The notes beneath the pieces are model-generated. The model saw only the letters and a program-made list of their open reading frames with translations. It was not told the origin of the DNA and made no database searches. A stretch of DNA of 64,000 nucleotides from contig CM070599.1 of assembly GCA_036346395.1 (NCBI GenBank), positions 24,543,232 through 24,607,231 on the forward strand, read 5' to 3'. Every line of letters starts with the position of its first letter. Position 1 is the stretch's first letter. This document shows, in pieces, positions 46,620 through 57,300 of this stretch. The position numbers and the translations under genes were made by a program. This stretch comes from Hsuehochloa calcarea (Eukaryota > Streptophyta > Magnoliopsida > Poales > Poaceae).

Positions 46620-49180
46620 TACGAAGGTTACCAAAAAGAAAGGCACAACTTGTTGACCAAGTTTCTTAGTTTCCAGGATGTAGTCTGAAAATTTTGCAAT
46701 GTCCGCAAAGTGAACCCATGTTTGGTAATTTAATCTCTCGCTGGATCTCTGTTATAACACTGGTACTTTGGTTTGTCTGGATAGCAAGATCAGACTTCCA
46801 TCTATTCAGGTGTAGCGGTATTTAAACCGTAAGTTTGGCATCTATGAATCCGCAGCTGTTCCTGGTGATGTTTGTTGTACGGTCTGTTCTGAGTGTCGAA
46901 TGTTATGCTCATCGCGTTCCTTGGTCTTTTCGCCTAATTTTATCTGAGTGTACTTTTGATGTTTGCTGTGCTTGAACCGGGTTAAACCTCCACTACAGTG
47001 TGATGCCCCAGATTAGCTTTAGCCTAGGTATGAATGTTTGCTCTCAAGGCCTTGACGCCCTCGTAAGTATCCCCCCCCCACTTTCTGGACACGCTATTGT
47101 CTGTAGCGTCAGGTGTTGGTGTTTGGTTGCTGGGCTGAATGCTGTGGTACACACGAAGTGCAACTGATACCGACCCGTCAATCTGGGAGAACTAAGAATA
47201 CACTTTGGTTTTGCATGAACTGAAAATAGCCATTTGTTCTTCAGACAAATATCAGAATGTACTTGACACGGCTTTTGGTTAATTTCTACGGATCGGAAGG
47301 ACCCAGACCCTGAAGAACGTGAATGCACATACGACTGTCATGTCTGAACGTGAATGCACATGCGACTGTCGTGTATGCTACACAGCTGACATTGTCGTGC
47401 GTGCCGTTGCCGGCATCAATAAATTTACATACCTGCAGTTTTGTTCCCTTTCTAGAAGTGTTTTTTCCCCCTTCTGTTGTCTAGAAGAGTTAATTAACTG
47501 ATGAAATTTTTGTCTCCTGGTTAGCTGTGCATTTCATTCAGCTTCTCCAGAAGCAGCTTTTGGGAGAAGCAAAGAACACGAGCTAGCCAGAAGCTTTTAC
47601 TCCTACCTGACGTGTCTGGACTAGGCTCTAGCAGAAATGCAGAGCATGCAGACAAGCCAAGACTTTGCACAATTAAGCAAAGTAGTACATACTCCTGTGT
47701 GAACTAATTGATCTCGACAAATCAAATCAAACACTCAAAACTACTCGGAAAACAATGTGCGAGACGGACATGAAGAAAATACTGGAAAAGCCCACAGCTT
47801 TATTGTATGGAATACTTGCCGTATGGAACGGAAGGATCGATCTAAGTATACACGAGTGTGTGAGTCATCCGCATGCTTCCAGACGTCAAGACAAAGCTAC
47901 CAATGGATGTCACCGTCGTCGTAGTTGTCTTCTCCTCTGGCTTTGCGGCTGCCCGCGACTGATGCTGTCCTTGTCGCCTCAGCGTGATTAAACTAGGACT
48001 GGTAAAAATTAGCCATTTTTGTTTGTTTGTCTCAGAGACTGCAAGATGTGACACGGAGTGTTGATTTGTATGGCCGTGATTGGACGTTCTAGGCACTAGA
48101 AGCCGGCTGGTTAATCTGCTTTGATTAGGTGGGAAAAATCTTGGCTCCTAGCTAGGCTGAGGACCTAAATCAGCTGGTTCCTGGTGCTAACGTTGTCTTT
48201 TGTGTACCGAGTATGGGGGAGAAGACGGTGTGATAGATCAGCTGTTAACACTACTGCTAGTTTAATGGTTAGAAATTTCTCGGAGAGTAAGGAAATATGA
48301 GTGATATATCGCTTCGAATATCTTTTTTCTAGCATTTTTATCAGTTTTCCAAGTGCAAACTTTGTCTTCAGATATTTTGATATCAAACTTATTCTGTCAG
48401 TGAAAAAAAGTATGTTTGTCTACTCCTCCCCTCTCTTAATTTAACCAACCATTTCCGTTCTTTATTTTTTATTTTTTACTTTGGGGGATGAGCTACTCAT
48501 CAGCAGAGGAATAGATGCAACACTTTGTGTCTGTCACCTTTATCATCACTTTCTCAAGTGGAGCAGATATCATAGATTTCCATCAAGGAAATTTCCGGGA
48601 AATTTCCCGAGTAGCTAGTGATGAAGATGAACACTCCTAAAAGAAGCTAGCAAAGTTGAAAGAACTCTGCTGATGGAAACAAAATGCTCCTTTTTGATAA
48701 AAGAGACGATTCCTGGCACAACTAAAGCGCATTTTTCACGAAATTTACACAGGGGATGGCAAGCAAGACGCAAATGCAACAAATGGTGTCAAAGCTGTAG
48801 CCAACGCAAAAGCAGTAGAAAACTTTGAAAAGAAAGATGAAACCGCATTCTAACTCCGCTTTAGATTTTTTACGGATGCTTATGTATCTGCAGGCCCCTG
48901 TTTGGAATGTGGAAATCTTTCTCGAATCCTGTGGAAATTGAACTGTTTCTTATGAAAATCTTGTGAAATTCATGCGTTCCAAGCATGCCTTAAGTTGGTA
49001 ATTTATCATACATGCTCTTTCATTTTCTTTGCACCATTATGATTTTACAGTTAGAAATTTAGAACTCAGAAGTAAATATGTAAAAGGTGTAGTCTTCTCT
49101 CGTGAGCAGAGAGGTGCGTGCGCTCGTGATCCTGAATGAGACGCAAAGTTTGGATTCACGAGACATTCGTCTGGTATGTT
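46620..49180. other. RPS27 3' side and gene-poor stretch
   Basis: The first few hundred bases should be the RPS27 3' UTR. A 31-bp tandem duplication (GAACGTGAATGCACA at 47315 and 47346) lies in the middle. Minus-strand open sequence at 47842-48096 with TTTATT (AATAAA on minus) at 47799 could be the 3' end of a small transcript, but I recognise no product. Bases 48892-48991 look like a short MITE (GGCCCCTGTTTGGAA, with TTCCAAGCATGCC at the other end). Otherwise nothing seen. Confidence 0.45.
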
Positions 49181-49185
49181 GCTGT

Positions 49186-49260
49186 TGTTAGATGTGTATT
49201 GTACAAGGGGTCTTTTGCATATATAACACCCATGTACTTGTATATATATTAGTCCATTGG
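49186..49260 (+). repeat. Truncated 5' LTR of copia D
   Basis: TGTTAGATGTGTATTGTACA to AGTCCATTGG; the last ~32 bp of the LTR are missing. Confidence 0.85.
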
Positions 49261-49973
49261 CGCATGTCTTTTGCCGCCGCCCTTCCTGTGTTCTCTGCCT
49301 TGTACCCATCGCCTCCAGATCCGATCTTCTCGGATCCGAGCGTGTCGTCCACCACTATCGTCTCTGCCCGACGTCTTCGAGCCTCCCTCCTTGATTCGGT
49401 TGCCCCGATTCGGAGTAGCCCTCGACCGTGGCCGTGCTACCCCGATCTAGAGTCACCCGTGACAGCGTCGCCTCGATCCGCAGTCACCCGTGGGCGCGCC
49501 TCCTTTTGATCTGAAGTTGCTCGTGGTTGCTTCGTCGTGAGGTCGCCTCCCGATCTGGAGTCGCTCTCCTGCCACAAGCTCACACCGCCGCAGCTCGTCT
49601 GTTGTCGTCACCCGAGAGGTCACTGCTGCTGAGCTCTCGGACCATTGAGTCGCCAAGCTCTCGAACCGCCGAGCTCACCTGTTGTCGCCGGGGGTCGCAG
49701 CCGTCGAGCTCTCGGACCACCGAGCCGCTCGAGCTCTCGGACCGCCAAGCTCGCCTGTTGTCGCCGGGAGTTGCCGCCGCCGCCAGGGGGAACCCTAGTT
49801 CCCCCCATGCGGGGTGCTTCCTCGGTCGAAGGCCTTCGGCCTTTTAAGCCGGCTCGTGAGAGCCGACCCGTGGAGGTAAAAAAACAGTACGTCGTTCTAA
49901 CCGCCGCGCCGTCCAGCGTCGTCTGTTAGACTTCGTTGTCATTGGTCGCCGTGCCTTCCAGCGCCACCTACTA

Positions 49974-51049
49974 ATGGGCACTGTTTCTTTTCCTCGCTGT
50001 CCGGTGATCTTCGATGGTCTCAATTATCGGGACTGGTTTCAACATATACGCCTACACATGCGTGGCCAGCGTCTTTGGGAGTTTCTTACCGGCGAGTTGC
50101 CTTATCCGTCTCGCCCTACTTCGCCTGCTGAGCTCCGAAGACTACTTCCGAAGATGCTCTTAAGGAAGTAGCTGATGCTTTTTGAGGATACTATGGAGAT
50201 TTTTCAGACTCAGTATGCTGCCTACAAGACATGGATTGATGAGGATGCCCGTGCCTCTGCTATTCTGGTTGCTAGCATGGAGGTGAATTTCATTGAGGAT
50301 GTGGTTGGTTTGGCTTCAGCACAGTTGATATGGACACGTCTGCGTAATCGCTATGAGCCGTCTGATGATTCTTTATATCTTTCTGTTGTGCGTCAAGAGC
50401 AGTCATTACAACAGGGAGATACCATTGTGGACGAGTTCTATGCTCAATTGTCTGCGGTCTGGCGTCATATTGACTCTTTGAGACCGGATGTTTGCCACAC
50501 TTGTTAGTGCTGTCAACGTCAGCAGTCTCACCTGGAGCTTCATCACATCTATGACTTATTGACAAGTCTTCGGGCTGAGTATGAGCAGACTCGTACTCAG
50601 TTGCTGGCACAACACTCTCGTGTGACTTTGTTAGAGGCCCTTGCAGCTATTCGTGCTGAAGAGATTCGCCTTCGTGTTGCGGATCTCTGCCGCTTCAGTC
50701 GTCTCTCTCTGTTCTGGCAGCTCCTCCAGCCTCTATACGTGCTACAGCTACTCCATCACTGGTGATGACTTTACCAGTGACAGCTGTCGTTGGTAGGGGT
50801 CTACACTGTACTTACTGTAACAAGGATGAACATGTACCACAGACCTGCTACAAAAATAAGAAGGATTTACGTCGTGGTAGCCGTCCTTCACAGGGAACTA
50901 GTGGTTCCTCCTCTCAGAGGAGCTCTAGTACTTCTGATTCTCAGGAGTTTCTCACACTACTGCGTCGCATGGCAACTCTTGCACCGTCTGGTTCTGTTGG
51001 TTCTGTTGCACATAGTCTTCCAGTGAGAGACTACCTTCTACTTCTTCGT
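49974..51049 (+). pseudogene. gag of copia D (stop codons)
   Basis: It begins MGTVSFPRCPVIFDGLNYRD, the usual copia gag start, and continues with DWFQHIRLHMRGQRLWEFL. A stop at 50169-50171 precedes a long open part (50175-50507), DARASAILVASM to LRPDVCHTC. The zinc knuckle is CTYCNKDEHVPQTCYK (~50805), with Gly replaced by Glu. Several stops make it non-functional. Confidence 0.8.
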
Positions 51050-51057
51050 TAGGTATC

Positions 51058-54000
51058 TTACCTTAGATTCTTGACTCTGGTGCTTCCTTTCATATGACAC
51101 CTGTTTTCACCAGTCTTACTTTTATTCGTCCTTTAGCTGCTCCTATCACTGTTCAGACAGCAGATGATACCTCTATTTTTGTCGCAGGACAAGACACTAT
51201 CTCGAATTCCTCTTTTTTCTCATGTTCCCAAACTAACCATCTAGCTCATCTCTGCCGGTCAGCTCACTGATCATGGTTGTCGTATTATTCTCGACCTTGA
51301 CTCTTGTTGTGTTCAGGATCGACGTACAAGGACTCTGGTTGGTACTGGCCCTCGCCGCCATGACTCACAGCGTCTATGGGAGCTTGACTGGCTTCATCTT
51401 CTTTCTGCTGCCCCTGCCAGTCTTGTTGTCTCCACCAATCCACCGCTTCTGCTGCATCCTCAACTGTGTCTTTTGCTCAGTGGCATCATTGTTTGGGATA
51501 TCTTTGTGGGTAGCGTCTATCTTCTTTACTTCGTCGTGGTCCTTTAGGATCTGTGTCTGGTGATGTTTCTCTATATTATCAGGGTTGTAAGCTTGGTAAA
51601 TAGCTTCAACTTCCTTATCCTTCCAGTGAGTCAGTGTCACAGCGTCCCTTTGATCTTGTTCATTATGATGTCTGGGGCCCGACTCCTTTTGTTTCGCAAG
51701 GTCATCGATATTATATAATTTTTATTGATAATTTTTCTCGCCACACATGGATATACTTTATGTCATCTCGTAGTGAGGTTTTATCCATCTACAAGACTTT
51801 TGCCACCATGATCTGTACTCAGTTTGATTCTCCTATTTGTGTCTTTCGTGCTGACTCTGCTGGGGAATACTTGTCAGGGGTCTTTTGTGGTTTTCTCGCT
51901 GAGCAGGGCACTCTCTCTCAGTTTTCTTATCCTAGTGCCCATGCCCAGAATGGTGTGGTTGAACGGAAGCATCATCATCTTCTTGAGACAACCCGTGCTA
52001 TTATGATTGCTTTTGCTGTTCCACCACACTTTTTGGGCTGAAGCTGTTTCTACTGCCACTATACTGACTAATATTCAGCATTCTTCTGCTCTTCAGGGCG
52101 GGATTCCAGTTGAGCGTCTCTGTGGCAAGATTCCTGACTATTCTAGTCTTCGCCTTTTTGGGTGTGTGTGTGCTATGTTCTTCTTGCCCCTCGTGAGCGC
52201 ACCAAGCTGGCCGTTTAGTCCGTGGAGTGCGTCTTTCTGGGCTATAATGCTGAGCATAAGGGATATCGTTGTTGGGATCCGGTTGGCTGACGGATGCGGG
52301 TTTCTTGGGATGTTACTTTTGATGAGTCTCGTCCTTTCTACCCTCGTCCTTCTCCTTCCACCACTCCAGTATCTCTTGTTGAGCCACTTTCTTTTTTGAC
52401 TTTTCCTACCACCCCCATAGTCACTACACCTCCATCACCGCCTTTGGCCTCTTTGATTCCTCCTTCACCGTCTCATTCGCCACCGTAACCCTCTCTAGAG
52501 GCTCCTCCCAGACTTCGTCCTTCGTATCCTCTTTACTACACTCGTCGTCCGCGAGTTGATGATTCTTCTGATGCACCATCTTCTTCTGATGGTTCATCTT
52601 CTTCGGCCTCTCCTCGATATGCTTTTCGTGATTGCCAGTCTATTCAGCCTCCTGCGCACTTTTGTTTAGCGGCTCTTGACGAACCGACTTCTTATCGTGA
52701 TGCTGTTGTTCATCAGGAGTGACAGCATACGATGGTACAGGAGATTACTGCCCTTGAGCGTATTAGCACGTGGGATCTTGTCCCTCTTCCCGCGCGTGTT
52801 ACTCCTATCATGTGCAAGTGGGTCTACAAGATTAAGACCCGCTCTGATGGTTGTTTTGAGCGCTACAAGGCTCGTCTTGTGGCATGTGGTTTTCAGCAGG
52901 AGCATGGTCGTGATTATGATGAGACTTTTGCTCCTGTGGCTCACATGACCACTGTTCGCACTCTTCTTGCTGTGACATCTGTTCGGGTATGGTCCATCTC
53001 TCAGCTTGATGTTAAGAATGCCTTTCTCAATAGTGAGCTGTGTGAGGAGGTTTATATGCAGCCACCACCCGGGTATTCCGTTCCTGATGGTATGGTTTGT
53101 CGCCTTCGCCCAACTCTTTACGACCTCAAACAAACTCATCGTGCTTGGTTTGATCGTTTCTCCTCTGTTGTCACTGCAGCTGATTTCTCTGCCAGTGCTC
53201 ATGATCCTGCTCTTTTTATTCACACTTCGCCTTGTGGTCGGACGCTTCTCCTCTTATATGTTGATGATATGATCATTACTAGAGATGATTCTTAGTACAT
53301 CACTTTTGTCAAGGAGCATCTTAATGAGCAGTTTCTCATGTCTGATCTGGGTCATCTTCGCTACTTTCTTGGGATTGAGGTTATTTCTACGCCTAATGAC
53401 TTCTATCTATCCCAAGAAAAGTATATCCAGGACCTTCTTCATTGTGCTTCTCTTACGGATAAACACACCGCTGAGATTCCCATGGAGCAAAATGTTCATC
53501 TTCGGTCCACTGATAGTGAGCCTCTTACTGATTCTACTCGATATCGTCATCTTGTTGGGAGTCTTGTTTATCTGGGTGTCACTCATCCTAACATTTCGTA
53601 CCCTGTGTATATTTTGAGTCAGTTTGTTTATGCTCACACTCAGCTCTATTATAGTCATCTTCTTCGTGTTCTACGATATCTTCGTGGAACCATTACTCGT
53701 CATCTGTTTTTCCCTCATTCCAGCTCTTTACAGCTCGAGGCATATTCTGATGCTACCTGGGCTAGTGATCACTCTGATTGTCAGTCTCTTTATGTCTATT
53801 GTGTTTTTCTTGGTGGTTCTCTCATTGTCTAGAAGACTAAAAAGCAGACAACAGTTTGCTGAGGTCGAGTTGCGAGCTATGGCTCTGTTGACTACGGAGG
53901 TTACTTGGCTACGGTGGTTACTTGAGGATTTTGGTATTTCTATTTCAGCACCCACTCCTCTTTCATCTGACAGTACAGAGGCTATTAGCATTGCTACCAA

Positions 54001-54193
54001 TCAGGTAAAACATGAGATTACAAAGCATATTGGTGTTGATGCTTCCTACATGCGGACCTAGGTACATGATCAGATTGTTATTCTTCAGTATGTGTCTTCG
54101 GAACTTCATTTGACAGACTTCTTTACAAAGGCGCAGACCAAAGTTTAGCATAGATTATATCTCTCCAAACTTAATGTTGTTGATCCACCATAA
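51058..54193 (+). pseudogene. pol of copia D (broken)
   Basis: Protease: ILDSGASFHMTP (~51067), with the catalytic Asp kept. Integrase core: 51634-52041 open, with YYIIFIDNFSRHTWIYF, RADSAGEYLSG, AHAQNGVVERKHHHL. RT: 52732-53295 open with WVYKIKTRSDG, ETFAPVAHMTTVRTLLA, LLYVDDMIIT, then a stop at 53293, then 53338-53832. RNase H: AYSDATWASD, KHEITKHIGVD. Of the four upstream copies it has the longest intact pieces. Confidence 0.85.
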
Positions 54194-54205
54194 GTTTGAG
54201 GACGG

Positions 54206-54312
54206 TGTTAGATTTGTATTGTACAAGGGTCCTTTTGCGTATATAACACCTATGTACTTGTATATATATTGATCTATTGGTCTCATATTAAATACAAGCG
54301 CTATTCATAACA
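54206..54312 (+). repeat. 3' LTR of copia D
   Basis: 107 bp, TGTTAGATTTGTATTG to TATTCATAACA, preceded by the degraded purine tract GTTTGAGGACGG. Confidence 0.9.
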
Positions 54313-54317
54313 GCTGT

Positions 54318-57300
54318 TACCATTTAATTTACGCATAGGGCCAACATCACAACTTGAATGCAATGCAACTTGTTGATAGTTTACTATCTGTTCTCTAAGA
54401 CTAGCTTTAATCCAAACATTGGTTTCAAATCTATCAAAAGATCTCGGTGGTCCAAGGAGAGGCAATCAAGTAATGCATCATTTCAACTTGTTTGCTATAA
54501 AATGTTCTTTGAAAATCTACAATATTGTGGATGTACCGATGTAGACTTGCATTGTACTCTCAAACAGTTAACATGTAGCCACAGGTTTGCATACTAATCC
54601 AAAGGGAGAGAAATTTTGCAACTGCACCTCTGCTAGTTCATGAGTTTTTTTTAAAAAAAATATTTTTGAAAGGTGCTAGTTCATAAGTTAGTTACATTAC
54701 ATGCATTTATTTTCAAAAGAAATCTTGAGAACTATCATGGAGAAGGACCAAAAGTCCTTGATTCCTTGTAAAGACAAATTTTGAAGCAGAAAACTCCTAA
54801 ATAATTGTAGATGCAGAAGAACGGCTAGGGAATCGAATCACAGATTTGTAATTTGCAAATGGACCTAATGATAATGTAATATGTAATCTATGACAATGAC
54901 CTTGACTCCCAAGGGCACTGGATAGGCACTGCATGTGATGAGCCAATGCAAATTCAGCCGATATATATCCATGTGGAAATGAGCAGCCTGTGAAAAGAAT
55001 ATGCAGCCATGAACTCCTGATACCGCCAGGCATGGGCACTGTCTTATTAGGCAACACTTGACCGAAAGGAGCCAAGTCTCATCTCACGACCTGATTAAAA
55101 GCTAAAACAAAAGGCAATGATACTTTAGTGTTCACCGGTTATTATCAACAGAAGAATTTTTTCCCGGTAAATAGACGGTCAAGTAATTGTTTATTCAATT
55201 GGAGAGAAAAATTGCTCATCCACATAGGCACATGTGAACATATTTCTATGAGAAATCTTGATCTTTTAATTAGAGCTAGCAGAGGACTAGTAGTCTAGTG
55301 TATTTGTTGGCAACTAGAAGCAATCATGTACATGTAAGGTGAGAATTATGAGCATTAGTTGAGCCAAATGGTTATGTTGGTGCCTCCTGACTATGTTGAT
55401 GTGATTGTTTTGAGATGTTGGATTGATTTCTAAGATCTAAGCAGGTAAGAAATCATTGGTTCAGAGGTTGAGTCTTGTTGTTTCATAAATAATGTTTCAG
55501 TATATTATGTTCTAGTTAAGATATTTGCTAAAAAAAAATATAGGGGTTGTTTGGTTTGGTGCCCATAGGAACTAAAGTATGCCGATTCAAATTTTGGTAA
55601 CGTTGATCAGATTTGACCTCTGTTTTGTTTGATGCCAAATTTTTGATAAGATTATGTTCACATTGGTTCTCCCGTTCATTTCTGGTGTCAAATTTTACCA
55701 AAATCCATGCGGCTGATTTGGCCACGCCGATTTTGATAACGCCAAATTTTAGTTTGACTTTCGTGTGCAATTTTGGTTCTCTTTCCAAACCAAACAAGCC
55801 CTATACCAAATTCTTGGCAATCCAATACCAAATTCAGACATGTATAACAAGGAGCCCAGAGTTTTGCGGAGTGCCCCCGCAATGTCTTGAAAATTGTGCA
55901 TGAACAAGCTATCCTGCATATTACATATCTTTTACTGGAGAAAATTCAAATATTTACTACTAAAACATTACCAAAGTATACAGATGCGAAACAATAGCAT
56001 TCATACGAAGTTGTAGTTGATTTATATAGCTAATAAATCATCTACCGGAAAAAGGAACCCGAACTATCGACATCACTAATTCACTATGGATAGATTTAGG
56101 CAAAAATGAAGGCATCCACACTTGCATCACGTGTGCACCCCTGGACGGTTAGAGCATGCACCAACGGAAAGAAGGTTGCGTACGAATATCGACTCCCTTT
56201 TATCTTACCTGGAGGTGTGCTGCCAAGTAGAATATGCACTAACCAGTTGTAGTAAGTTGTCTATAAGAAAGAAAGATGAAATAAATCTGGACCCTCTACT
56301 GTAATGTAGGAATTTGGATCTTCTGCTGTAATGTAGGTGCAGAAGAAGAAGAGCATTGTGTGAACAGTAATCTACGAGTGAATAAACAATACTCAGAAGT
56401 AATAACGCAAAAATAGAAAAATAACTACCGTAGTGAAAAACACTGTAATAATATTGTAGCGGTTAGTCAGTAACTTTGCTTTTCGATTGGACGGTGGAGA
56501 TCAATTTTTTATGTGTGACCGTGTGCTTCTTCCCCACCTATCCGCACACATTTATAAATCCAATCCGGATCCTCAGCAGCACCGCAGAAAAGCACAACGT
56601 GAACAATAATTTCAGTTGTATAAACAGTCACTTACAGTAGCAATCAATATCATCCGTACACATTCCGTCTATAAGTGTTAATACAGATAATATGCGGTTG
56701 ATAATTGCAACGGTGGAGGGTCCGATCCTTATAAACCCCCCTTCCAGCGCCACTCCCGGAACGAACCCAATCACACGCAAGAACATAGCAGGAGCAGAGT
56801 ACCCTCTTAATTGAGTCCTCGATTTCAATCATAGGTCGGCTCGAGGTGCCGCGCGATTCAACGCAGCTCGCCTTGTTTACGAGTACTATTCTCCCCCTAC
56901 CAAATCATTCCGAATTCTTTAAGCTTTTCCTGTTTCTGCTTCGAAGAATCGAGCCAAGCCCAGTTGTTTTTGTCTGGTTGGGCGGCGCTGGTGCGTTAAT
57001 GGCCGTTGACCTCCTCCTTCTCCCCCGCCCCTTCTCGCGCGCCTTTAAATTGGGCGGGAAGAAGCGTCCGTGATGAGAGGCACGAAGCAGAGCCCATCTC
57101 TCGGCTCCTCTCGCCATTTCTTGGTGCTTTAGAGCTCTGAGTGATCGAGCCACCAAAACCCTTCTGTTTCGTGGCCTCGTCTTCATCTGCTCTGTTCTTG
57201 GCTTTTCTTGGTTTCCGTCTCCATAAGCTGCATCTTCAGCAGCAGCAGCTGCTGCTGCTTGTGCTTCTTGCCATTTCTGAGGTGATCGATTCTTCCAGTG
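54318..57300. other. Gene-poor stretch before the Nudix gene
   Basis: Apart from a MITE at 55543-55801, I recognise no coding sequence. Bases 56990-57300 are GC-richer and include the Nudix 5' leader with a short (CAG)n/(CTG)n palindromic patch near 57237-57262 and a CTTTAAAT that may serve as a TATA element near 57044. Confidence 0.5.
55543..55801. mobile_element. MITE, 259 bp
   Basis: The ends GGGGTTGTTTGGTTTGG and CCAAACCAAACAAGCCC are inverted copies with one mismatch. Both are flanked by TATA. The terminal motif resembles PIF/Harbinger or related MITEs; the superfamily is not certain. Confidence 0.75.

Larger units (their letters stand above)
49186..54312 (+). mobile_element. Ty1/copia retrotransposon D, 5' LTR truncated
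   Basis: A perfect target duplication, GCTGT, lies at 49181-49185 and 54313-54317. The 3' LTR is 107 bp (54206-54312). The 5' LTR matches it only for about 75 bp (49186-49260) and then jumps to leader DNA, so the LTR tail and the primer-binding site are deleted. Gag and pol follow in copia order with stops and frameshifts. Confidence 0.9.

Noticed and set aside
47842..48096. Minus-strand open frame with a downstream AATAAA
   Set aside because: No recognisable domain or splice partner; could be a transcript end but cannot be supported.
49192..49929. Open frames of ~100 codons upstream of copia D gag
   Set aside because: Retrotransposon leader with repeated AGCTCTCGGACC-type DNA; no protein similarity.
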